Shown: one piece after another, positions 15,557 to 23,657 of the stretch
Layout of the letters: every line of letters starts with the position of its first letter
Position numbering within the stretch: position 1 is the first letter of the stretch
NCBI GenBank assembly: GCA_963575745.1
Contig: CAUYUJ010009558.1
Span: 286,779-310,508, forward strand
Reading direction: 5' to 3'
Source of the DNA: Prorocentrum cordatum
Taxonomy: Eukaryota; Sar; Dinophyceae; Prorocentrales; Prorocentraceae
Length of the DNA: 23,730 bases
Position numbers and translations under genes: made by a program
The notes under the pieces: model-generated
Seen by the model: the letters and a program-made list of their open reading frames with translations, nothing else
The model's database searches: none
What the model was told of the DNA's origin: nothing

Positions 15557-15654
15557 TACAACTCCGCGCCGCCCAGAGGAAAGGCCTCGAAGTTGTAAGG
15601 TTGGGGGGCGGAGGGGTCGTCATGCGAAGTGGCACCCCGCGTTTTTTGCAGAGG

Positions 15655-15810
15655 TTTGCATTTCACAGAATGCCGGCGGAGCAACGCGCGCGGGGCGCGC
15701 GGCCCGGCGCCAGGGGCAGGGGCCGCCTGCCGCTGGGCGGCTCCCGGGCCCGCGGCAGGGCCGCTGGTCCGGCTTGCGGGCGGAGCGCGCGGGATGGGGC
15801 GAGGGGCAAC
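15655..15810 (+). other. GC-rich Arg/Gly-coding segment or decayed hairpin element
   Basis: A CGTTTTTTGCAG acceptor (AG 15651-15652 region) and an ATG at 15671 open a frame rich in Arg, Gly and Ala. The DNA has GCGCGGGGCGCGCGG on the left and GGAGCGCGCGGG on the right, like the hairpin family but without CATAAAC ends. I favour a decayed element. Confidence 0.3.
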
Positions 15811-15818
15811 GCTAGGGG

Positions 15819-15862
15819 ATATATATATATATATATACATCTATATATATATACACACATGA
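15819..15862 (+). repeat. (AT)n microsatellite
   Basis: Two ATATAT runs separated by CATCT, ending ACACACAT. Confidence 0.95.
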
Positions 15863-15874
15863 TCTAGGGTCGTC

Positions 15875-15906
15875 GTCGTCGTCGTCGGCAGTGGCGGCAG
15901 CGGCGG

Positions 15907-15938
<32 letters not shown>

Positions 15939-15959
15939 CTGGCGTTAGCGTCGGCGTTG

Positions 15960-15991
<32 letters not shown>

Positions 15992-16088
15992 GGTGTCGGC
16001 GTTGGCGTCGGCGTCGGCGTCGGCATCGGCGTCGTCGTCATCGTCGTCGTCATCGTCGGCGTCGGCATCGGCGTCGGCGTCGGCGTCC
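15875..16088 (+). repeat. GTC/GGC triplet array
   Basis: (GTC)n, then GGCGTC hexamer-like units with TTG and CTG variants. On the minus strand it would read Asp/Ala low complexity. Confidence 0.95.
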
Positions 16089-16650
16089 CAACCCATCGGG
16101 GTGAGGGGGGCGACCTGTGGAGCCCTGAGAACCATACCATCTTGCGAGGGGGCCTGCAAACCTCGACCAATGATCAATATCGGTGGCTATTCGACGGCAC
16201 ACACCCATAGCCCCCCCCATCCCCGGGAATACCACCCCGAGGAACCAAGGGGTCCTTAGGTATGGGTGCGATTCGTCAGCTCGACGATGAGAACTGCCAG
16301 TCGACGAACTGACAGGAGGGAGACCCCACCATGCCAGAACATGCCGAGGATAAAGAGAGAGATAGAGACAAAAAACACACATGCGAAAGCGGCAACAGAT
16401 GGAGTGGGCAGCATGGTTGACAAAAACGGCCCAGAAGAAGAAAGATGGGGAAGTGGTTGACTAGTGTGAGCACTGGCGCAAGTACGTAATGTAACAGGTG
16501 GAGGCACGTTTGGATCATCCCTTGCGGCCGTCTTTTCGTTGACGCGTGGTGCCCTCAGGAAGTCCTCGGGCACGTCTTGTGCCCGTTAACGCCATGGTTT
16601 GGGGAGGTCCACTGATGCCAGGCCGCGCAGCAGCTCAGGCTAGAGGGTGT
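16089..16650. other. Mostly unique, no gene assigned
   Basis: The minus strand has two acceptor-like sites followed by short frames: CCCTCCTGTCAG with R-R-L-A-V-L-I-V-E-L-T-N (about 16305-16260), and CCCTCTAG with P-E-L-L-R-G-L-A-S-V-D-L (about 16640-16590). Both end in stops. They could be terminal exons but are too short to trust. Confidence 0.25.
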
Positions 16651-16654
16651 ATGC

Positions 16655-17340
16655 ATCCTCCTCGCCTCCCTCCTCCTCCATTCTTCTCTATCCTCCTCTA
16701 TCCTCTATCCTCCCTCCCTCCCTCCCTCACCCCCCTCCCCCACATCCCCCTCCTCCTCCTCCTTCTCCTCCTCCTACGCCTGCTCCTCCTCCTCCTCGTG
16801 CTCCTGCTCCTGCTCCTCCTCCACCTCCTCATCCTCCTCCTCCGCCTCCTCCTCCTCCTCCGCCTCTTCCTCCTCCGCCTCCTCCTCCTCTCCTCCTCCT
16901 CCACCCCCTCCTCCCCCTCCTGCCCCTCCTCCTCCTTCTCCTTCTCCTCCTACTCATCATTCTCCTCATTCTCATCATGCTCCTCATTCTCCGCATTCTC
17001 CTCATTCTACTCATTCTCCTCATGATCCTCACTCCCCTCATTCGCCTCATTATCCTCAGTCTCCTCATTATCCTCATTCCCCTCATTCTACTCATTCTCA
17101 TTATCCTCATTCTCCTTCTCCTCCTCCTCCTCTTCCTCCTCCCCATTCTCCGCATTCCCCTCATTCGCCTCATTAGCTTCATTCTCCTCATTCCCGCCGT
17201 TCAACTCATTCTCCTCATTCTCCTCATTCCCCTCATTCTCCTAATTCTCCTCATTCTCCTCAGTCTCCTTATTCTCCTCATTCTCCTCCCCCTCCTCCTA
17301 CTCATCCTCTTCCTCCTCCTCCTCCTCCTCCTCCTTCCCT
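16655..17340 (+). repeat. CTC array with a CTCATT minisatellite
   Basis: (TCC)n with GCC and CTA variants to about 16950, then 6/12-bp CTCATTCTC units to about 17290, then (TCC)n again. Confidence 0.95.
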
Positions 17341-17344
17341 CCTC

Positions 17345-18327
17345 CATTCCTTCTCCGCATGCATAACTTCTCCATGTCGCACCTCGAGGTCAGTTTTTAG
17401 GGCGGGCTGGGCGTTTCGCCGGAGAGTTCCTCACCGGTTATGACCCTAAAGCTTAGACATTGACAAGAGTTTCGCAGATGATGCGCGGGTCGTTTTCAAA
17501 ATGTGGTTCTCGCCTTAGCGCCGCGCACATTCGTTACCGAACTTTACACGAGCTTCACGGATTGAGGGCGGGTGGTTTTCAAAATGGGAATCTCGCCTTA
17601 GCGCCGCGCACGCTCGTTTTCAAAATTTGCTAGGAGTTCGGGCGGCTCGTTTTCAATATGTGGCTCTCGCCTTAACGCCGCGCACAATCGAATTTCAAAA
17701 TTTACAAAACGGATTGAGGGCTCTCGCCTTAGCGCCGCGCAAATACGTTGTCAAGATTTGCAAGAGCTTCAAGGGTTGAGGGCGGCTCGTTTTCAACATG
17801 TGGCTCTCGCCTTAGCGCCGCGCACATTCGTCACCAAGATTTGCAATAGCTTCACGGATTGAGGGCGGGTCGGTTTCAAAATGTGGCTCTCGCATTGGCG
17901 CCGCGCACGCTCGATTTCAAAATCTGCTAGGAGTTCCACGGGTTGAGGGTGGGTCGTTTTCAAAATGTGGGTTCCGCCTGAGCGCCGCGCACATTCTCGT
18001 TAAAAAATTCCAAGAGTGTCACGGAATTCCATGATCGACGTACCAGACAGTGCTTCGGAAGGGTTCGCGATTTTGAGGGCACAGCAGCCACGATGATTCG
18101 CGGAGTTGAGGTCCCAGGAATGGCGTTCTAGACGCAACAGTCAGGTTCATCCGAACGCGTTGGGATACCGAAAATACTGTTTTGGTATGCTTCAGGGTCT
18201 TCAAACGGTTGTCTTCCAACGGGGCAGGTCCCTGTGGAAATGAACCGTTGTAGGGGCCTATGAAGAGGAAGCTTGGGGGGAGGGTTTATTCCACCATCGT
18301 TGGTGACTCTTGGGTTTACACCGGTGC
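17345..18327 (+). repeat. Dispersed CTC-bounded element, copy B (~1 kb)
   Basis: The relative of 11130-11819. It carries seven tandem units (starting about 17492, 17576, 17651, 17714, 17790, 17872 and 17957) around CTCTCGCCTTAGCGCCGCGC, against three in copy A. The unique right part (GTCCCAGGAATGGCGTTCTA, AGACGCAACAGTCAGGTT, CTTGGGTTTACACC) matches copy A in order. (TCC)n-type tracts bound both sides. Confidence 0.85.
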
Positions 18328-18424
18328 TCCTCCTCCTCCTCCTCCTCCTCCTCCTCCTCCTCCTCCTCCTCCCCCCCTCCCCTCTCCTCGGAAACCAAAA
18401 TGTATATATATATATATGTATATA
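18327..18424 (+). repeat. (CTC)n and (AT)n microsatellites
   Basis: CTC to about 18372, a C-rich link, and TATATATATATATATG at about 18403-18424. Confidence 0.95.
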
Positions 18425-18566
18425 CTAATGTGGACCCGTGGATAAGATCCACGAAGTTGGGTGGATCGAAGCATGGTGGCGCGCGCTGGGTGGTGCGACG
18501 CTGCCAGCTACTGCCGCAGATCCCTTGAAGCTCGTTCTAGTGCTGTTCCCCCACCGAAGGCGCCCA

Positions 18567-18840
18567 ATGCATCGAAACGGGGGCCGAAGCTTTCGAGCTT
18601 CGCAAGAGGCAGAAATTCAGGAGTCCAGGCCTGAACAACGTCGGAAGATTCGCGCCAGGATCGCGGCGGACGCGGGAGCGGGTTCGGGCAAACGCGGCGC
18701 CGTCTCGGGCCGCGTCGGAGGCGTCGGAACGGCGTCGCGGCAAAGTAGGGAGCGCAGCGGGGCAGCCCCAGGGCCACTGGCGCGTCAAAACATTTGCTTT
18801 TTGCGCCTCGAGGGGCCTTTCGCCTCTCGTCCGCCCCCCT
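18567..18840 (+). CDS. Candidate coding segment, Arg/Glu/Gly-rich
   Basis: The plus-strand frame from ATG 18567 (open upstream to about 18438) reads R-A-S-Q-E-A-E-I-Q-E-S-R-P-E-Q-R-R-K-I-R and continues as a Gly/Ala/Ser/Arg-rich stretch with GC-ending codons. At about 18850 it enters the 10-bp-periodic repeat family and becomes low complexity, so the real 3' boundary must lie before that. The minus strand is also open. No splice site was clear enough to fix the ends and no family is recognised. Confidence 0.25.
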
Positions 18841-18852
18841 CTGTTGGAATCA

Positions 18853-19750
18853 ATTTTGAAGCTTCTTGGGAGCCGTTTGGGAGCTCTATGGGGGCTGTTT
18901 GGGGCTCCTCGGGGGCTTCTCGAAGCCCTCTTGGGCTGGCAGGGCGCCTCGTGGGCCGTCTTGGGGCCGTCTGTGGCCATCTTGGGCGCCTATCGGGCCG
19001 TCCTGGGGCCATCGTGGGCTGTCCTGAGCCTCTCTTGGGCCTCTCGTCGGGTCCTCTTGGGTCGTCTTAGGCGATCTTGGAGGCCTCTGGCGCCGTTTTG
19101 GACGCTTCGAGAACAATAAGCCGAATCTGCTGAAAATGACAATTTCCGAAGGGAATGTGACGACTTTAGCTTGAAGGAACCCTTTCGGGGAACCCCTTGG
19201 ACCCGCCTGGAACCGTCCGGGGGCGTCTTTGGGGCTCATGGGGCCGTCTGGAAAGCATCTTGGGCCGCCTGAAGTCGTCTCGGGGCCTCCATAGGCCGTC
19301 TCGGGGCTGTCCTGGGCCCCTCTTGGGCCTCTCGTGGGGTCCTCTTGGGTCGTCTTTGGCGGATCTTGCGCCGTCCTGGGTCCGTCTGGAGCCATCTTGG
19401 GCCCTCTTGGGGGCCGTCTTGGGCGATCTTGAAGGCCTTTGGGGCCGTCTTGGACGCTTCGAAGAGCAATAAGCCGAATCTGCTGAAAATGTCAATTTTC
19501 CAAAGGGAATGTGACGACTTTAGCTTAATGGAGCGCTTTCGGAGGACCCCTTGGAACCGCCTGGAGCCGTCCAAGGGCGTCTTTGGGTCTCATGGAGCCG
19601 TCTGGAGAACATCTTGGACCGCCTGAAAGCCGTCTTGGGTTGTCTCGGGGCCTCCATGGGCCGTCTCGGGGCTCTTCTGGGGAGCTCCGGTGCCGTTACG
19701 GGCCCTTCCGGGGCCCTCCGGAGCCGTTTCAGGGTTCTCTGAGGGTTCCG
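18853..19750 (+). repeat. GGCCGTCTTGG decamer-like repeat with a ~353-bp higher-order unit
   Basis: GGCCGTCTTGG, GGGCCTCT and related words follow each other about every 10-11 bp. A non-decamer block (CAATAAGCCGAATCTGCTGA, then AAGGGAATGTGACGACTTTA) occurs at 19111 and 19465. The copies of ACCCCTTGG at 19192 and 19546 confirm a period near 353 bp, about 2.5 units. Long minus-strand frames here are the repeat read as Pro/Arg/Gln/Asp. Confidence 0.85.
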
Positions 19751-20100
19751 GGGGCCGGGGGCCCACGCAAACCCACAAAGCATCTTTCGGATATATATTT
19801 AAACATGGATATACTAGTACAGCGAAGTCCTGGGCGACTCCAGCAGTGGCGACGAGGGGCCACCCCTTTCCTTCTCTTACCTCCTCTTCTCCTCCCCTCC
19901 CACCCCTGACCCGCCTCCTCGGGCCCCGCAGCCGTGTGGTGGCGGACCGCGCAGCGTCCTCGGAATCCCAAGAGGCCTCACCGCGCGGTCCGTCACAGCA
20001 ATGGGTCCTGGGACCCATGGGAGGCCCCGATCGCCAGAAAACCTCCCCAGGCAACGGCCAGAGTCCCAACACCGTGCCGTGACCCCGAAGCCCCACTGAC

Positions 20101-20165
20101 TCACCTCCTCCTCCTCCTCCTCCTCCTCCTCCTCCTCCTCTTCCTCCTCCTCCTCCTCCTACTGA
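20101..20165 (+). repeat. (CTC)n microsatellite
   Basis: Nearly pure, with one TTC. Confidence 0.95.
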
Positions 20166-20261
20166 TCCTCCTCCTCTCGATCCTCTGGCTTTCGGTCATT
20201 GCTCCAGTTTCCGATGGCTGTTCGGGGATCTTCTGACCCGGGTCGATCCAGACCCGGGCCA

Positions 20262-20380
20262 GTCAGGCCTGGCAGAATCCTGCAGACTCCTGCAAGATCC
20301 TGCGCCCAAGCCCGGGTCACTGCGCGGAGGATCCTGCGAGTTATCCTGCAGGATCCTGCGCCCAAGCCCGGGTCGGCGCG
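20262..20380 (+). repeat. ATCCTGC-rich tandem repeat
   Basis: GATCCTGCGCCCAAGCCCGG (plus GTC, 23 bp in all) is identical at 20296-20318 and 20352-20374. ATCCTGC words recur several more times between and around. Confidence 0.85.
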
Positions 20381-20399
20381 ACCCTGGCCCTGCACCATC

Positions 20400-20446
20400 C
20401 TGAAAGGTCGGGCGCTCTGGCTGCGCCCCGTTTGCCTTGACCCGGG
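20400..20446 (+). repeat. Left direct repeat flanking TIR element, family 1 copy 2
   Basis: TCGGGCGCTCTGGCTGCGCC, then CCG.TTGCCT.GACCC, is repeated at 20613-20657 with three changes in about 42 bp. Confidence 0.8.
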
Positions 20447-20615
20447 ACTGGACAGACCCCCCCTTTAGTAGAACGTGGTTTAGTGAAAACGAGCTGAGGC
20501 CCAAACCTGGCGGGCGCAGAACTGGAAAATGACGGCCGCGGCGCCCACTCGAGAACCGAAAACGGACAATCCACTAATCGACGTGTCACTGTTTGGGGGT
20601 TCTGTCCACCCCCGA
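20442..20615. mobile_element. TIR element, family 1, copy 2
   Basis: TGGACAGACC (20449) and TCTGTCCA (20601-20608) are the ends. The interior is nearly the same as 3298-3455. Confidence 0.8.
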
Positions 20616-20657
20616 AAGATCGGGCGCTCTGGCTGCGCCCCGGTTGCCTCGACCCCC
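20613..20657 (+). repeat. Right direct repeat flanking TIR element, family 1 copy 2
   Basis: See 20400-20446. The sequence is unrelated to the repeats flanking copy 1. Confidence 0.8.
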
Positions 20658-20893
20658 GCCTCGAGGCTGCCGAGCTGGGCCATATGCCTCGGGCCTCCTG
20701 CGGCCTGATGCGGGACGCGCCGCGAGCACTCCTGCAAAACGCCCTCTGGGCGAGGCGCAGCCGCTGGATCGGATATCCCGCGGCAGGGAAAATTCCCCCG
20801 TGAGCCGAACGAAAAGAAAACGCCTGAAAATCCGCGAACATGGAGCCAACGGTGGAGGATACAGTCGGGGCGTTGACCTAAGGAACCCTAAAT
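20640..20893 (+). CDS. Candidate C-terminal coding segment, basic
   Basis: This plus-strand frame has GC-ending codons and a basic tail (S-R-G-R-E-N-S-P-V-S-R-T-K-R-K-R-L-K-I-R), with a stop at about 20891-20893 where the dispersed element at 20881 begins. Its 5' end starts in the direct repeat that flanks the TIR element at 20442, so only the part after about 20660 is likely to be unique. The opposite strand is open as well. The function is unknown. Confidence 0.2.
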
Positions 20894-21036
20894 AAGGAAC
20901 GAGGCGCCTCTTTTCCATAAGTGAAACTTCGATTTCCCATACAAAAACCTAAGGGGAACCCAAGGCAAACTGTAAAACAATCACGGAACACCGAGCCACT
21001 CCCCAACGAAATGCGTTCCTTCTTCAGGGTCCCGAC
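20881..21036. mobile_element. TIR element, family 3, copy 2
   Basis: GGAACCCTAAATAAGGAACG at the left pairs with GCGTTCCTTCTTCAGGGTCC at the right. It is a relative of 12158-12320. It directly precedes the candidate exon at 21041. Confidence 0.75.
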
Positions 21037-21040
21037 TGTA

Positions 21041-21124
21041 TCGCGAGCCTGACGAGGGTGAGGATTGACACCGACGAGCAGATCGTGAACACCTGGGCGG
21101 TGTCGGCACTTGGAGACGACCAAG
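21041..21124 (+). CDS. Candidate exon before the assembly gap
   Basis: Immediately after the dispersed element ending near 21036-21040, the plus strand reads I-A-S-L-T-R-V-R-I-D-T-D-E-Q-I-V-N-T-W-A and then V-S-A-L-G-D-D-Q. It ends in CAAG followed by GTACGC, a plausible donor (phase 1) at 21125. The composition is that of a folded protein and the reverse strand reads poorly. The N gap begins six bases into the putative intron. The acceptor is not clear (TATCGCGAG is the nearest AG). No family is recognised. Confidence 0.4.
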
Positions 21125-21130
21125 GTACGC

Positions 21131-21230
21131 NNNNNNNNNNNNNNNNNNNNNNNNNNNNNNNNNNNNNNNNNNNNNNNNNNNNNNNNNNNNNNNNNNNNNN
21201 NNNNNNNNNNNNNNNNNNNNNNNNNNNNNN
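21131..21230. other. Assembly gap (100 N)
   Basis: Exactly 100 N, usually a placeholder for unknown length. Confidence 1.
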
Positions 21231-21285
21231 AAGTAGAAGGAGCATGTCGGTGAGGATCTGCTGCGGATGCGACGTTGTTCCCTTC

Positions 21286-21350
21286 TCCCTCCTCCACCTC
21301 CGCCTCCTCCTCAACCTCCTCCTCATCTTCCTCGTCCTCCTCCTCCTCCC
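21286..21350 (+). repeat. (CTC)n tract
   Basis: CTC with CCT, GCC and AAC variants. Confidence 0.9.
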
Positions 21351-21597
21351 TCACCGTTCCCCGCTGTCGTGCGGGTCGGCGCTACAGCGTACGTGCGCAT
21401 CTCAGCGTGCACTGCAGAATGGTCGATTGAATCAATCCACTTGGTTCTCGGACGGCCAATTTAGCTGGAGCCTCCTGGACGCAGATGGGAGGAATTAGGA
21501 TGATGCGGGCGGATTCCGGAGGACTCGTAGATTCCAGCGGCGCTCCAGTTTCCTGAAGGATTCCTGTCCAAATCCTATATAGAACATTTGTTTTCTG

Positions 21598-22068
21598 TTG
21601 GATCCACAGGCACTCCATTTTGTCATAAGGATTTCATATATGCAACAGTGGTGCTTTGTTGCACACAGTTGCTGTGGTGCACATAGGCGCCGTGGTGTAC
21701 GCAGGCGCTGTAGTGCACCCAGGCATTGTGGTGTACACTGGTGCTGTGTTGCAAACGGCTGTTGTGACGCAGTGGTGTACACAAGCGCTGTGGTGCCAGC
21801 AGGCACTGTGCCACGCACTGGCGCTGAGTTGCACGCGGCTGCTGTGGTGTACATACGCGGCGTGGTGTACACAGGCGCTGTGGTGCACGGAGGCACTGTG
21901 GTGTACACAGGCGTTGTGGTGCAGATCTCCACCGACATGCTGCTGCTACCTGTACTCCCGTACTCGGTCATTCCAGGGCACTCCCAGACGCCGCCTGCGC
22001 GAAACGTCAACTCATCGGCCCCCTCCTACCCCCCCCAGATGATTGCGGTCATCGGCCCAGAAGATTAA
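21598..22068 (+). pseudogene. Frame-broken hexapeptide-repeat coding region with intact C-terminal segment
   Basis: About fourteen 18-bp units (21672-21925) encode a six-residue repeat close to V-V-Y-T-G-A on the plus strand. An 8-nt partial unit near 21763-21770 shifts the frame. The first five units therefore read in one frame (ATG 21656) and the rest in another, which continues past the repeat into V-Q-I-S-T-D-M-L-L-L-P-V-L-P-Y-S-V-I-P-G and a Pro/Ser-rich tail with GC-ending codons, stopping at TAA 22066. The protein-like tail argues that the plus strand was coding. The broken phase argues for a decayed gene or an unspliced junction. The alternative is that the array is a non-coding minisatellite. 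Confidence 0.35.
21672..21925 (+). repeat. 18-bp minisatellite
   Basis: About 14 units of the type GTGGTGTACACAGGCGCT, with one 8-nt partial unit at about 21763-21770. Confidence 0.9.
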
Positions 22069-22095
22069 AAAAGGCTCCAGCTGCGTCCGCGCGTA

Positions 22096-22144
22096 CGACG
22101 ACGATGAGCGACGAGCGACGAGCGACAACGACGACGACGAAGAT

Positions 22145-22207
<63 letters not shown>

Positions 22208-22208
22208 T
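22096..22208 (+). repeat. (ACG)n array
   Basis: ACG/GAC triplets with GAGCGACGA variants at the left. Confidence 0.95.
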
Positions 22209-22417
22209 GCGGACCAGACTCCTATGGACTCCTGTGCGGACACCTATGCGGATCACGATGCGCACGGCGGCAGTGCCCAGAACGCACTGGGGGGGGGAGC
22301 ATTACGTCGTAGGGGGGGGGGCCATGGCGCCCGTCATGCCCCAAGCAATATTGAAACGCGCTCTTGCTTCCGAGCGCATGCCAAGTTGGGCGGCAGCTTA
22401 CTCCAAGTCAATGGAGA

Positions 22418-22510
22418 AGGAGTAGAAGGAGCAAGAGGTGGGAGGAGAAGGGACAAGGGGGGAGGGAGAAGCAGGACGAGAAGGGGACATGAGAGGAGGA
22501 GGAGGAGGAT
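22418..22510 (+). repeat. Degenerate purine tract
   Basis: GGAG, AGAAGG and GGAGGA words, ending in pure GGA. Confidence 0.8.
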
Positions 22511-22558
22511 CGAGGCGGACGAAAGAGGAGGTAGCAAAAACGGGACCCGCGAATCAAC

Positions 22559-22637
22559 TCACGTAGCCGCTTTTCTCTGGCGCCTCCCGGCGCTGGAGGC
22601 GCCAATGTGTAGAGGCGGTCACGTAGCCGCTTTTCTC
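22559..22637 (+). repeat. 60-bp tandem duplication with hairpin
   Basis: TCACGTAGCCGCTTTTCTC at 22559 and 22619. Between them TGGCGCCTC (22578-22586) pairs perfectly with GAGGCGCCA (22596-22604). Confidence 0.8.
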
Positions 22638-22782
22638 CCAGCGGCGGGCCGAAACCGGCTGCACGCAGCAGCCGTCGGATCCTCCCCCCTTGCCTAGCAC
22701 CCCCCCTGTCCGACCCAGAAGACTGGGGCAGAAGAGGTGGGGCGTGAAGGAGGCAGAAAGAACACATATATACATACACGCG

Positions 22783-23036
22783 CAAACAGTGGCCGTGCGC
22801 AGGCCTGGGCCCGGCCTCAGCAGCCAGCGGCGCCACGCGCTCCACGGCATCAGCCGATATCCGAGTGAGAGCGCGATCCACCGTCGAGGGAGCGCGAAGG
22901 ACGAATGGGGCAGGCCAGTAGATCCCCCGCTCCCTGTGGCTTGCCACAGGGGTTGCTCGGCGTGCTGGACGTTCCGTTGCTTGGATGATTTGAAAGGTTC
23001 CCGGTGGGGTCTCGGCCCAGCGCGGCCGGCCAGGTC
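22783..23036. other. Possible exon, strand undecided
   Basis: Both strands are open and protein-like here. Minus: S-T-V-D-R-A-L-T-R-I-S-A-D-A-V-E-R-V, followed by a GTGTATG donor near 22785. Plus: G-I-S-R-Y-P-S-E-S-A-I-H-R-R-G-S-A-K-D-E with better GC-ending codons, running to a TGA at 23073. The sequence is not repetitive. I cannot choose, and no family is recognised. Confidence 0.25.
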
Positions 23037-23073
23037 CACCCGAACACTCCCAGGAGGGAGGCAAGGCCCGTGA

Positions 23074-23640
23074 CTCATCCAAGACGACCAAGATGGCCTC
23101 CAAGACGGTCCTGAGAGGCCTCCAAAACGGCCAAGATGGCCCAACGAGAGCCCACGATGGTCCCAAGCTGCACCCAATATGGCCCAAGAAGCACCTAAGA
23201 CGGCCCAAGACCGCCTCACGACGGCCCAAGATGGCCCAAGAGGCCCCCAAGAAGACCTCCAGGAGGCCAAATTCATTGAACGCGGCCCATGGGTTGTTCA
23301 GAAATTTTAGCGTTCTCGCCTTTTCGGGCGTCGGACGCTCCCATAGGGGCCCAGAGGCCCCGACGATCGCCCCAACACGTCCCAAGACGTCCCAAGAGGC
23401 CCCGAAGAGGCCCGCAAGACTGCCAATGAGGGCCCCAAGACGGCCCAAGAGGCCCCCAAGACGGCCCCAAGACGGCCCCATGGACCTCCAAGACGGCTAT
23501 GCAGCGTCCAGAGGGGGACCCACGACTGGTCAGAGAGGGCCCCAATACGGCCTCCGAAGGCCAAGGGGTCCAGTAGAGGACACCAGGCGGCCCCCCACGA
23601 GGCCCCACAAGAGGCTCCCAGGAAGCCCCCAGCAGTCCCA
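23074..23640 (-). repeat. GGCCGTCTTGG decamer-like repeat, inverted orientation
   Basis: CCAAGACGGCCC, CCAAGATGGCC and CCCAAGAGGCCC words spaced about 10-11 bp, the reverse complement of the family at 18853-19750. The 23295-23340 segment is a non-decamer interruption. Confidence 0.85.
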
Positions 23641-23657
23641 AAGAAGGCTTCGAGAGG

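Noticed and set aside
16276-16518. Hydrophobic, membrane-like stretch on the minus strand
   Set aside because: It arises from CTCTCTATCTCTCTCT-like DNA; no start, domain or exon boundary supports it.
18886-19783. Several minus-strand ORFs rich in Pro, Arg, Gln and Asp
   Set aside because: They are the GGCCGTCTTGG repeat read in reverse; every region of this family gives such ORFs.
12158-21036. Shared peptide L-K-K-E and D-C-F-T-V-C in minus-strand frames of both family 3 TIR elements
   Set aside because: The DNA is similar over the whole element including the arms, and the frames open and close at different places, so shared ancestry of the element explains it.
21672-21925. CRISPR-like regular spacing
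   Set aside because: Units are contiguous 18-mers without unique spacers, in a eukaryotic context: a minisatellite.
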